From NCBI RefSeq assembly GCF_000445445.1, contig NZ_ASXP01000001.1, positions 1,162,501 through 1,226,500 on the forward strand: a stretch of DNA of 64,000 nucleotides, read 5' to 3'. A program made the translations under genes and the position numbers. Below, piece by piece: positions 52,873-60,615 of this stretch. The stretch is from Sporomusa ovata DSM 2662. GTDB lineage: Bacteria > Bacillota > Negativicutes > Sporomusales > Sporomusaceae. The notes under the pieces were generated by a model. It saw nothing but the letters and a program-made list of their open reading frames with translations. It was not told the origin of the DNA and did not search any database. How positions within the stretch are numbered: the first letter of the stretch is position 1; the number at the start of each line of letters is the position of its first letter.

Positions 52873-53046
52873 ATGGCTTACAAGATTACAGATGAGTGTG
52901 TTGCTTGTGGTTCTTGTGCTGCAACCTGTCCGGTTGAAGCTATTAAAGAAGGGGAACCAATTTACAGCATTGATGCTGAAGAGTGTGTTGAGTGTGGTTC
53001 TTGTGCTGAAGCTTGCCCTACTGGGGCAATAGTAGCTCCAGAGTAA
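52873..53046 (+). CDS. 2[4Fe-4S] ferredoxin
   Basis: A 57-residue clostridial-type ferredoxin. Two CxxCxxCxxxCP motifs, CVACGSCAATCP and CVECGSCAEACP, bind two [4Fe-4S] clusters for low-potential electron transfer. An AAAGGAGGTG site precedes ATG 52873. It lies close to ispG, a [4Fe-4S] enzyme that needs reduced ferredoxin or flavodoxin, which may or may not be a functional link. A terminator follows. Confidence 0.96.
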   Translation: MAYKITDECVACGSCAATCPVEAIKEGEPIYSIDAEECVECGSCAEACPTGAIVAPE

Positions 53047-53079
53047 TTTAAATCCCCCTCGCAAGAGGGGGTTTAAATT
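53045..53079. terminator. Terminator after ferredoxin
   Basis: CCCCCTC and GAGGGGG (loop GCAA) form a 7-bp GC core extended by AATTTAAA/TTTAAATT pairs with one bulged T. The following sequence is T-rich but interrupted by A. The near-symmetric flanks would allow function on either strand. It separates the translation-factor genes from the uppS operon. Confidence 0.8.
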
Positions 53080-53160
53080 TATATTTATTTGGCTAACTTT
53101 TCAGGATTTTGGAGATAATTTTGGTAATAACTATGCTGCAGTTTGGCGGAGGGGCTTAGT

Positions 53161-53937
53161 GTGTGGAAAAAGTGGTTTAGTGATAAGGCTGCTAATAAGC
53201 AAAATGATTATACTTCGATTGATTTGACTAGACTTCCGTGCCATGTGGCAATCATTATGGATGGAAACGGCAGATGGGCTCAAAAGAAAAGTCTTCCCCG
53301 GGCGTTTGGTCACCGGGCTGGCGCGGAAACGCTACGAGAAATTGTTATGACAGCTTCGGAGATCGGCATAAAAGTTCTTACTGCTTATGCTTTTTCTACG
53401 GAAAATTGGCGGCGGCCAGCTGATGAAGTTAGGTTGCTTATGGGTTTACTTGCTGAGTATCTTGATAATGAGATTAATGAGTTGGACAAAAATAATGTGC
53501 AAATCAGGTTTATCGGTAAGATCGAGGAACTGGCACTAACTTTACGAAAAAAAATTGAAAAAGCTCAGGCGCAGACTGCTCAAAATACCGGTTTAATTTT
53601 AAACCTGGCTGTTAACTATGGTGGACGAGCTGAGTTGACGCGTGCTGTTAAAATAATTACTGAAAAAGTATTAAATCAAGAATTGGCATTAGAAGATATC
53701 AATGAGGCAATTATTGAAGAAAATTTATATACAGCGAATATTCCAGCACCAGACTTATTAATTAGGCCGAGTGGGGATTTTCGTATTAGTAACTTTTTAT
53801 TATGGCAAGTTGCGTATGCTGAGTTCTGGTTTACAGAGATTAATTGGCCGGACTTTAAATCAGAGAATTTCTTGCAGGCTATACGCGATTACCAGCAGCG
53901 GGAACGAAGATTTGGCGGGATTAAAAATACAAAGTAA
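53161..53937 (+). CDS. uppS: Undecaprenyl diphosphate synthase
   Basis: A 258-residue cis-prenyltransferase that makes the C55 lipid carrier for peptidoglycan and other envelope polymers. Catalytic Asp34 lies in IIMDGNGRWAQ. The hinge AYAFSTENWRRP and the C-terminal RPSGDFRISNFLLWQ and YAEFWFT segments are intact. GTG 53161 fits the GGCGGAGGGG site; the upstream TTG 53143 lies on it. First gene of the uppS-cdsA-dxr-rseP-ispG-proS run. Confidence 0.97.
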   Translation: MWKKWFSDKAANKQNDYTSIDLTRLPCHVAIIMDGNGRWAQKKSLPRAFGHRAGAETLREIVMTASEIGIKVLTAYAFSTENWRRPADEVRLLMGLLAEYLDNEINELDKNNVQIRFIGKIEELALTLRKKIEKAQAQTAQNTGLILNLAVNYGGRAELTRAVKIITEKVLNQELALEDINEAIIEENLYTANIPAPDLLIRPSGDFRISNFLLWQVAYAEFWFTEINWPDFKSENFLQAIRDYQQRERRFGGIKNTK

Positions 53938-53952
53938 CGGTAGGTGCCTATA

Positions 53953-54780
53953 TTGCTTGGTATGCGTATTTTGACAGCAGTTATTGGGATTCCAATAGCT
54001 ATAGTTATTATTAATTATGGCAGTTGGCTGTTTGCAGCAACAGTAGTAGCGCTCGCATTGGTTGCCTGGCATGAATTTTTTACCATGATGCAGGCCAAAG
54101 ATATTCAAATTCAGTACAATATTGGTCTTATTGGTATTATTTTGGCATCAGGTTGTGCTTGGCTTGGCAACACGCAGGAATTGGTTATGGTAATGTTGTT
54201 AGTTGTATTAGTTACTATGGCGCAAACAATACTAAAATATAAAACATTCGGGGTTACTGAGGCCGCTTTTACTATCTTGGGCACAATGTATATCAGTTTG
54301 CCATTTGCTCATTTGTTACTGCTTCGGTTTACAGATCAATATGATTATATGTACACGGCGCTTGGCAATCTATCAGCAGGTGCCGTCTATCTTTGGCTAG
54401 CTTTTATTGGGACTTGGGCCAGTGATACGCTGGCATATTTTGTAGGGTCATTAATTGGCCGGCACAAGTTGTGTCCGGATATTAGTCCTGGAAAAACCAT
54501 TGAAGGAGCTGGCGGCGGCTTACTTGGCAGTATCGCAGGTGTAGTTGCTGTAGGACATTTGTGTGGATTGCCGCTAGTGCATATGGCTTTTCTCGGTTTG
54601 TTAATCGGTATTGCGGCTCCTTTTGGCGATCTTGCCGAATCAGTATTAAAAAGGTTTACTGGCATAAAAAATTCTGGTAATATTTTACCTGGGCATGGTG
54701 GGATACTTGACCGCTTTGATGCTATTATGTTTTCTGTACCAGTAGTTTATTATTATATTAAGGCATTTATTATTATGTAG
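53953..54780 (+). CDS. cdsA: Phosphatidate cytidylyltransferase
   Basis: A protein of about 275 residues with roughly eight membrane helices that makes CDP-diacylglycerol, the phospholipid precursor. The family signature is split between SPGKTIEGAGGGLLGS and the C-terminal FGDLAESVLKR and GHGGILDRFDAIM. The exact start is uncertain: TTG 53953 is best spaced from TAGGTG, while GTG 53944 and ATG 53962 are alternatives. Confidence 0.95.
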   Translation: MLGMRILTAVIGIPIAIVIINYGSWLFAATVVALALVAWHEFFTMMQAKDIQIQYNIGLIGIILASGCAWLGNTQELVMVMLLVVLVTMAQTILKYKTFGVTEAAFTILGTMYISLPFAHLLLLRFTDQYDYMYTALGNLSAGAVYLWLAFIGTWASDTLAYFVGSLIGRHKLCPDISPGKTIEGAGGGLLGSIAGVVAVGHLCGLPLVHMAFLGLLIGIAAPFGDLAESVLKRFTGIKNSGNILPGHGGILDRFDAIMFSVPVVYYYIKAFIIM

Positions 54781-54804
54781 AAACTTAGAATGGAGAACTC
54801 CTTG

Positions 54805-55962
54805 ATGAAGCATATTGCTATTTTAGGAAGTACCGGCTCGATTGGTACTCAGGCTTTGACTGTCATTGCAGCTAATGCCGATAGGTATACGATAACTGCC
54901 TTAGCTGCGTATCAAAATGAGAAATTATTAGCCGAGCAGATTGAGTATTTTAAGCCGAAGATTGCTGTACTAATTGATAAATTGGCAGCTGATCGCATGG
55001 TTACTGCCTATCAGGGTAAAACGAAAATTTTGGCTGGTGAGGAAGGGTTGCTTGAAGCGGCTACTTTTTATCAGACAGATACTGTTTTGACATCACTTGT
55101 TGGATTTGCAGGCTTGAAGCCAACAGTTGCTGCGATAAAGGCAAAGAAGAATATAGCGCTTGCTAATAAGGAAACCTTAGTAGCTGCCGGTGAATTAGTG
55201 ATGTCATTAGCAAAGGAATATAATGTTAGTATTTCCCCGGTTGACAGCGAGCATAGTGCTGTTTTTCAATGTTTGAATGGAGAAAATAAACAGCAGATAA
55301 AGCGGATTATTTTAACGGCATCTGGTGGACCATTTCGTGGGCGTACGATAGAAGAAATGCGCAATGTGACGGTTGAAGATTGTCTAAAACATCCCAATTG
55401 GTCAATGGGACGAAAAATCACCATTGATTCGGCTACCTTAGCCAATAAAGGCTTAGAGGTCATTGAAGCCAAATGGCTATTCGGTGTTGATTATGACAAT
55501 ATTGAGGTTTGTGTTCATCCTCAGAGCATAATTCATTCGATGATTGAATTTATTGATGGCAGTATTATGGCGCAACTAGGAATGCCGGACATGCGACTGC
55601 CGATTCAATATGCGTTATCTTATCCTGAACGCTTATCATCTGAGTTTCCACGGTTAGACTTGACAAAATTAGCGGCACTGACTTTCGCGGAACCTGATAC
55701 GGTGAATTTTCCGGCATTAAAGCTAGCTTATAGTGCAGGGAAAGCAGGCGGAACTATGCCCTGTATTTTCAATGCAGCTAACGAAGTAGCGGTTTACGCT
55801 TTTTTAAATGGCGAAATTAGTTTTCTTGATATCATTCAGGTAATACGATATACTATGGAAAAACATACCTTGATTGCAAATCCTGATTTGGAGCAGATTG
55901 ATGCTGCTGATGCATGGGCACGTCACTTGGCACTTCTGGCAGTAAATGATTTAAAAAAATGA
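54805..55962 (+). CDS. dxr: 1-deoxy-D-xylulose 5-phosphate reductoisomerase
   Basis: A 385-residue NADPH-dependent enzyme for the second step of the MEP isoprenoid pathway. The NADPH-binding GSTGSIGTQ lies at about 8-16, ANKETLVAAG follows, and the metal site is PVDSEHSA. Also present are the flexible active-site loop with HPNWSMG and the C-terminal domain. ATG 54805 has a GGAGAA site, better than ATG 54790. Linked here with uppS and ispG, which act in the same lipid-carrier route. Confidence 0.97.
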   Translation: MKHIAILGSTGSIGTQALTVIAANADRYTITALAAYQNEKLLAEQIEYFKPKIAVLIDKLAADRMVTAYQGKTKILAGEEGLLEAATFYQTDTVLTSLVGFAGLKPTVAAIKAKKNIALANKETLVAAGELVMSLAKEYNVSISPVDSEHSAVFQCLNGENKQQIKRIILTASGGPFRGRTIEEMRNVTVEDCLKHPNWSMGRKITIDSATLANKGLEVIEAKWLFGVDYDNIEVCVHPQSIIHSMIEFIDGSIMAQLGMPDMRLPIQYALSYPERLSSEFPRLDLTKLAALTFAEPDTVNFPALKLAYSAGKAGGTMPCIFNAANEVAVYAFLNGEISFLDIIQVIRYTMEKHTLIANPDLEQIDAADAWARHLALLAVNDLKK

Positions 55963-55989
55963 ACCAATACTTGAAAGGTTGGTGGAAAT

Positions 55990-57021
55990 TTGTCTACAGT
56001 CATTGCGACTATTTTTGTTTTCGGTTTACTTATCTTATTTCACGAGTTAGGCCACTTTATTACAGCGAAAAGCGTGGGTATGCGGGTGGATGAATTTGCC
56101 ATCGGCTTTGGTCCTAAGTTGATAAGTAAAAAAATTGGTGAGACCATCTACTCTATTCGTATCATACCACTTGGCGGTTTTAATAAAATTGCGGGTATGG
56201 ACCCAGACGAGCAGCAGGATGAGCGTTCATTTAGTGCTAAGCCTATTTGGGCAAGAATGTTAGTAATTGTGGCTGGTTCAGTCATGAATTTTGTTTTGCC
56301 TGTGCTCTTGCTTTTTATTGTATTTGTGAGCGCAGGTATTGACAGTCCCTCCAACCAGCCAATAATAGGTAAAATTTTTCCGGATAAGCCAGCTGCTATT
56401 GCCGGGTTGCTGCCTGGTGATAAAATAACAGCAGTAAATGGAACAGTAATAGATTCCTGGCGGGATTTTGTTAGTGTTATCCAGATAAATGCAGGAAACA
56501 AACTTACGATAACCTATTCCCGCGCTTTGGAAACTAACAAAACAGCTGTGCTTACACCTGATTATGATGAAAAAGGCAAGCGCGGAGTTATTGGTGTCAT
56601 TCCCCAGATTGATAACTATCAGCCTGGAATCATTGAATCAGTTGGTTTGGCTGCAAAACAAACAGTTACTGTAGCGCAAGCTATGCTGATTGGTATTGGT
56701 GAAATGATTACTGGTAAAACAGCAGCCGATGTTGCCGGACCCATTGGTGTAGCCCAAATGGCAGGGGAAGTTGCCCAATTGGGAATTATTCCATTACTGC
56801 AATTTGCCGCTTTTTTAAGCATCAATTTAGGATTAATTAATCTTTTGCCAGTGCCGGTATTGGATGGTGGGCATGTTGTCACACTGGCGGTTGAGGGTAT
56901 TAGAGGTAGACCGCTTAGTGATAGCCAAATGCAGTTTATTCAGATGATTGGCTTAGCGTTGTTACTGCTGCTATTTGTTGTGGCAACCTTCAAAGATATA
57001 GTGCGATTAAATTTGTTTTAA
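55990..57021 (+). CDS. rseP: Site-2 zinc metalloprotease RseP
   Basis: A 343-residue intramembrane protease of the RseP/RasP family that cuts membrane-anchored regulators and leftover signal peptides. The zinc site HELGH has His18, Glu19 and His22 in the first membrane helix, and the second motif LDGGH lies near 290. One PDZ domain is visible at about 115-200. TTG start at 55990. Its position between dxr and ispG is a common Firmicute arrangement. Confidence 0.96.
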   Translation: MSTVIATIFVFGLLILFHELGHFITAKSVGMRVDEFAIGFGPKLISKKIGETIYSIRIIPLGGFNKIAGMDPDEQQDERSFSAKPIWARMLVIVAGSVMNFVLPVLLLFIVFVSAGIDSPSNQPIIGKIFPDKPAAIAGLLPGDKITAVNGTVIDSWRDFVSVIQINAGNKLTITYSRALETNKTAVLTPDYDEKGKRGVIGVIPQIDNYQPGIIESVGLAAKQTVTVAQAMLIGIGEMITGKTAADVAGPIGVAQMAGEVAQLGIIPLLQFAAFLSINLGLINLLPVPVLDGGHVVTLAVEGIRGRPLSDSQMQFIQMIGLALLLLLFVVATFKDIVRLNLF

Positions 57022-57035
57022 GCTGGTGATGAAAT

Positions 57036-58109
57036 ATGCAGCGTAAGAAAACACAGCCGCTACAAGTTGGCAAAATGGTGGTAGGCGGTAGTGCCCCTAT
57101 ATCGGTACAATCGATGACCAATACCCGTACAGACCATGTTGCTGATACGGTAGCGCAAATTAAGCGGCTTATTGATGCCGGCTGTGATATAGTCCGGGTT
57201 GCTGTACCTGATATGACTGCCGCTCAGGCTATAGAGCAGATAAAAGCCGCCGTCGAGGATGTTCCCCTTATTGCAGATATTCACTTTGATTACCGTTTGG
57301 CGGTTGCGGCCATGGAGCACGGCATTGATGGGCTTCGTTTGAATCCAGGGAACATTGGCGAGGCCGATCATGTGGCCGTAATCGTTAAAGAGGCCAAAAA
57401 ACGGCGAATTCCGATTCGCATTGGGGTTAATGCCGGATCACTAAGTAAAGCAATACTTGCTAAATATGGCGGGCATCCGACAGCAGAAGCTATGGTCGAA
57501 AGCGCGCTAAGTCATATTGCAATTTTGGAAAATCATAATTTTCATGATATAAAAATATCGTTAAAGGCGCATGATGTACCGCTTACTATTAGCGCCTATG
57601 AGCTTATGTCTGAGACTGTAGATTATCCATTGCATTTAGGAATTACTGAGGCGGGGACAATACGCTCAGGGGTAATTAAGTCAGCCGTAGGCATTGGCGC
57701 ACTTTTAGCCCAGGGAATTGGTGATACAATCAGAGTATCATTAACTGGTGACCCTGTCGAAGAGGTGTATGTTGCAAATGAGATTCTTAAGTCTTTAGGA
57801 CTACGCAAGTATGGTCCTACGCTTATATCTTGTCCGACCTGCGGGCGTTGCCAAATCAATTTGGTTCAAATTGCTGAGCAGGTAGACAGTAAGTTAAAAA
57901 CCATGAAAACTCCCATTACGGTAGCAGTAATGGGTTGTGTTGTGAACGGACCTGGAGAGGCCAGAGATGCCGATGTTGGTATTGCCGGTGGTAAAGGGGA
58001 AGGTCTGTTATTCAGTAAAGGCGAGATTATTTGTAAAGTGCCGGAAGGCGAACTAGTAAGTACATTATTTGCTGAAATCGATAAACTTAGTAAGGAGGCT
58101 AATACTTAA
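57036..58109 (+). CDS. ispG: 4-hydroxy-3-methylbut-2-en-1-yl diphosphate synthase
   Basis: A 357-residue [4Fe-4S] enzyme for the penultimate MEP step. The N-terminal TIM barrel includes SVQSMTNTRT and LIADIHFDYRLA. The C-terminal cluster domain has Cys266, Cys269 and Cys301 (SCPTCGRC and VMGCVVNGPGE), plus Glu308, the usual ligand set. It needs reduced ferredoxin or flavodoxin. The stop overlaps the proS ATG by one base. Confidence 0.98.
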   Translation: MQRKKTQPLQVGKMVVGGSAPISVQSMTNTRTDHVADTVAQIKRLIDAGCDIVRVAVPDMTAAQAIEQIKAAVEDVPLIADIHFDYRLAVAAMEHGIDGLRLNPGNIGEADHVAVIVKEAKKRRIPIRIGVNAGSLSKAILAKYGGHPTAEAMVESALSHIAILENHNFHDIKISLKAHDVPLTISAYELMSETVDYPLHLGITEAGTIRSGVIKSAVGIGALLAQGIGDTIRVSLTGDPVEEVYVANEILKSLGLRKYGPTLISCPTCGRCQINLVQIAEQVDSKLKTMKTPITVAVMGCVVNGPGEARDADVGIAGGKGEGLLFSKGEIICKVPEGELVSTLFAEIDKLSKEANT

Positions 58110-59824
58110 TGCGCTTTTCCCAATTATTTGCACCTACATTACGAGAAACCCCGGCTGAAGCTGAGGTAGTAAGCCATCAATTAATGCTCAGGGCAGGACT
58201 TATCCGTAAAGCTACAGGTGGAATTTATTCCTATTTGCCATTGGCTTTGCGGGTGCTGAAAAAAATTGAAAAAATAGTACGTGAAGAAATGGATGCGAAA
58301 GGTGGGCAAGAATTGGCAATGCCAATTCTTCAGCCAGCCGAAATGTGGCAGGAAACTGGCCGGTGGAGCGTTTATGGTGAAGAAATGTTTCGCTTGCAAG
58401 ACCGTCATGATCGCAAATTTTGTCTAGGACCTACTCATGAAGAAATGATTACGACTCTTGTTCGCGGGGATATTCGCTCTTATCGTCAGCTGCCACTTAT
58501 GCTTTATCAGATTCAAAACAAATATCGCGATGAGATTAGGCCGCGGTTTGGACTTATGCGGGGTCGTGAGTTTATTATGAAAGACTTATATTCGTTTGAT
58601 CGCGATGAGGCAGGTCTTGACGAAAGCTATAACAAAATGTATGATGCTTATTTACGCGTATTTACCCGTTGTGGTCTGACCTTCCGCGCTGTGGAAGCCG
58701 ACTCTGGTGCTATTGGCGGCAGTGGCTCACACGAATTTATGGTAATTGCTGAATCAGGAGAAGCAGGCATTGTCTATTGTGAAAAATGTGATTATGCAGC
58801 CAACGATGAGAAAGCCGAATTGCATCCGATTTGTCTTCCGCGAGAAGAACAGCTGCCGCTAGACGAAAAAACTACTCCGGGAATGAAGACTATTGTTAAG
58901 CTCTGTCAGTTTTTAAGCATCACACCAGAAAAGACGATCAAGACATTAGCTTACCGGACAGATACTGGTACGCTTGTACTAGCACTTGTTCGCGGCGATC
59001 ATGAAGTAAATGAGATTAAATTATTAAATAAAGTCGGCTGTATACAACTGGATATGGCTAATGAAGAAGCCATTACCCATGCATTAGGCAGTCAAGCTGG
59101 TTATATTGGTCCTGTTGGGCTTGACGATAATGAGAATATTATCATTGTTGCCGATGCAACTGTTATGAATATGAGTAATGCGGTATGCGGCGCTAATAAA
59201 CCGGATACCCACTATATCAACGTCAATCCTGGCCGTGACTTTAAACCATCCCTTGTTACAGATCTTCGTCTGATAAAAGAAAATGATCCTTGTCCTCACT
59301 GTGGTGCTCCTGTTAAAACTGCCCGGGGAATAGAAGTTGGCCAGGTATTTAAATTATTTACCAAATATAGTGCGGCATTACAGGCTACTTTTATTGATAT
59401 TGATAGTAAAGAAAAACCGATGGTTATGGGTTGCTATGGCATTGGCGTCAGCCGTACAATGGCAGCGGCTATTGAACAAAATTATGATCAGAATGGTATT
59501 ATCTGGCCTGCACCTATTGCTCCTTACCATGTTGTAGTTATTCCTGTCAGCAGTAAAGATGAACAGCAGATGGCCTTAGCAGAAAAAATATACACTGAGT
59601 TAAATGCGAATGGGATAGAGGCTATTCTGGATGATCGCAATGAGCGACCCGGTGTTAAATTTAAAGATGCAGACCTTATTGGTTATCCTATTAAAATTAC
59701 AATTGGTCCCAAGGCAATTAATGAAAATTTAATTGAGATTAAAATCCGGCGTACAGGGGAAGTGCTTTATTTTAGTCAAGCAGAATATCTTAGTAATGTC
59801 AAAGAGCTTTTAATAAAGTTGTAA
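58109..59824 (+). CDS. proS: Prolyl-tRNA synthetase (bacterial, editing type)
   Basis: A 571-residue class II synthetase. Motif 2 is FGLMRGREFIMKD and motif 3 GCYGIGVSRTM. Between them lies the large YbaK-like editing insertion (about 230-385), which clears Ala-tRNA(Pro). The C-terminal anticodon-binding domain starts at about 470. Coupled to ispG by a one-base overlap; a terminator follows. Confidence 0.98.
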   Translation: MRFSQLFAPTLRETPAEAEVVSHQLMLRAGLIRKATGGIYSYLPLALRVLKKIEKIVREEMDAKGGQELAMPILQPAEMWQETGRWSVYGEEMFRLQDRHDRKFCLGPTHEEMITTLVRGDIRSYRQLPLMLYQIQNKYRDEIRPRFGLMRGREFIMKDLYSFDRDEAGLDESYNKMYDAYLRVFTRCGLTFRAVEADSGAIGGSGSHEFMVIAESGEAGIVYCEKCDYAANDEKAELHPICLPREEQLPLDEKTTPGMKTIVKLCQFLSITPEKTIKTLAYRTDTGTLVLALVRGDHEVNEIKLLNKVGCIQLDMANEEAITHALGSQAGYIGPVGLDDNENIIIVADATVMNMSNAVCGANKPDTHYINVNPGRDFKPSLVTDLRLIKENDPCPHCGAPVKTARGIEVGQVFKLFTKYSAALQATFIDIDSKEKPMVMGCYGIGVSRTMAAAIEQNYDQNGIIWPAPIAPYHVVVIPVSSKDEQQMALAEKIYTELNANGIEAILDDRNERPGVKFKDADLIGYPIKITIGPKAINENLIEIKIRRTGEVLYFSQAEYLSNVKELLIKL

Positions 59825-59844
59825 CACGATAATCCATTTATACT

Positions 59845-59876
59845 AAAAGGCGTGATAATGATGATCACGCCTTTTT
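59845..59876 (+). terminator. Intrinsic terminator after proS
   Basis: A perfect 12-bp stem (59845-59856 with 59864-59875), a 7-base loop AATGATG and a T-run. It ends the uppS-proS run just before mgtC. Confidence 0.93.
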
Positions 59877-59907
59877 AACTATATGGGAAAGTATGCGAGG
59901 TGAGAAG

Positions 59908-60579
59908 GTGGCTCCAATCAGTGAAATAGATATTACTTTACGGTTGGTGATCTCGTGTATTCTTGGCGGTTTAATCGGTTTTGAACGCGAGAGTTTGGAT
60001 CGTCCGGCTGGCTTGCGTACTCATATATTGGTATGTATAGGGTCGACATTAATGACGCTTGTGTCTATTTATGGGTTCTCCGGCTTTGATGCTGTTACCA
60101 AGGATCCTGCACGGATTGCGGCACAAGTAGTAAGTGGGATTGGTTTTTTAGGTGCCGGTACTATTCTGCGGGAAGGCTTGACTGTTACAGGGCTTACAAC
60201 GGCAGCCAGTTTGTGGGTTGTTGCCGGAATTGGTCTGGCTATTGGCTGTGGGTTATATTTTGCCGGTATCGCCGGTACTGCTCTGGTATTTTTAACATTG
60301 GTACTATTTGGGCAAGTGGAGCGCCGTCACTGGAGTAATAAATGTCGTGATAAAATAAAAATTATTGTGCGCGATCAGCCAGGACAGATTGGTCAAGTGG
60401 GTATTTTTTTTGGAAAACATAATGTTGGTATTAAGAATATAACCATGCACCATATCCACGAGCAAAATGTGATAAACCTTGAGTTTGTCTTAATAATCCC
60501 GGTAAATGCTGATATGATACAGATATTTGCTGAACTAGCCGAAATTGACGGAGTGCTATCCATTGATAAACCGTGGTAA
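59908..60579 (+). CDS. MgtC/SapB family membrane protein
   Basis: A 223-residue membrane protein. The N-terminal MgtC domain has about four helices and the conserved GGLIGFERE (about 20-28), RPAGLRTHILVCIGS, and GIGFLGAGTILREG. A C-terminal cytoplasmic ACT-like domain follows (about 150-223). MgtC proteins affect Mg2+ homeostasis and, in pathogens, the F-type ATPase; here the role is open. GTG 59908 fits the GAGGTGAG site that overlaps the alternative ATG 59893. Confidence 0.9.
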   Translation: MAPISEIDITLRLVISCILGGLIGFERESLDRPAGLRTHILVCIGSTLMTLVSIYGFSGFDAVTKDPARIAAQVVSGIGFLGAGTILREGLTVTGLTTAASLWVVAGIGLAIGCGLYFAGIAGTALVFLTLVLFGQVERRHWSNKCRDKIKIIVRDQPGQIGQVGIFFGKHNVGIKNITMHHIHEQNVINLEFVLIIPVNADMIQIFAELAEIDGVLSIDKPW

Positions 60580-60615
60580 AATAGTGGGTGACCTGTTATT
60601 GATGGGAGAGGTTGA

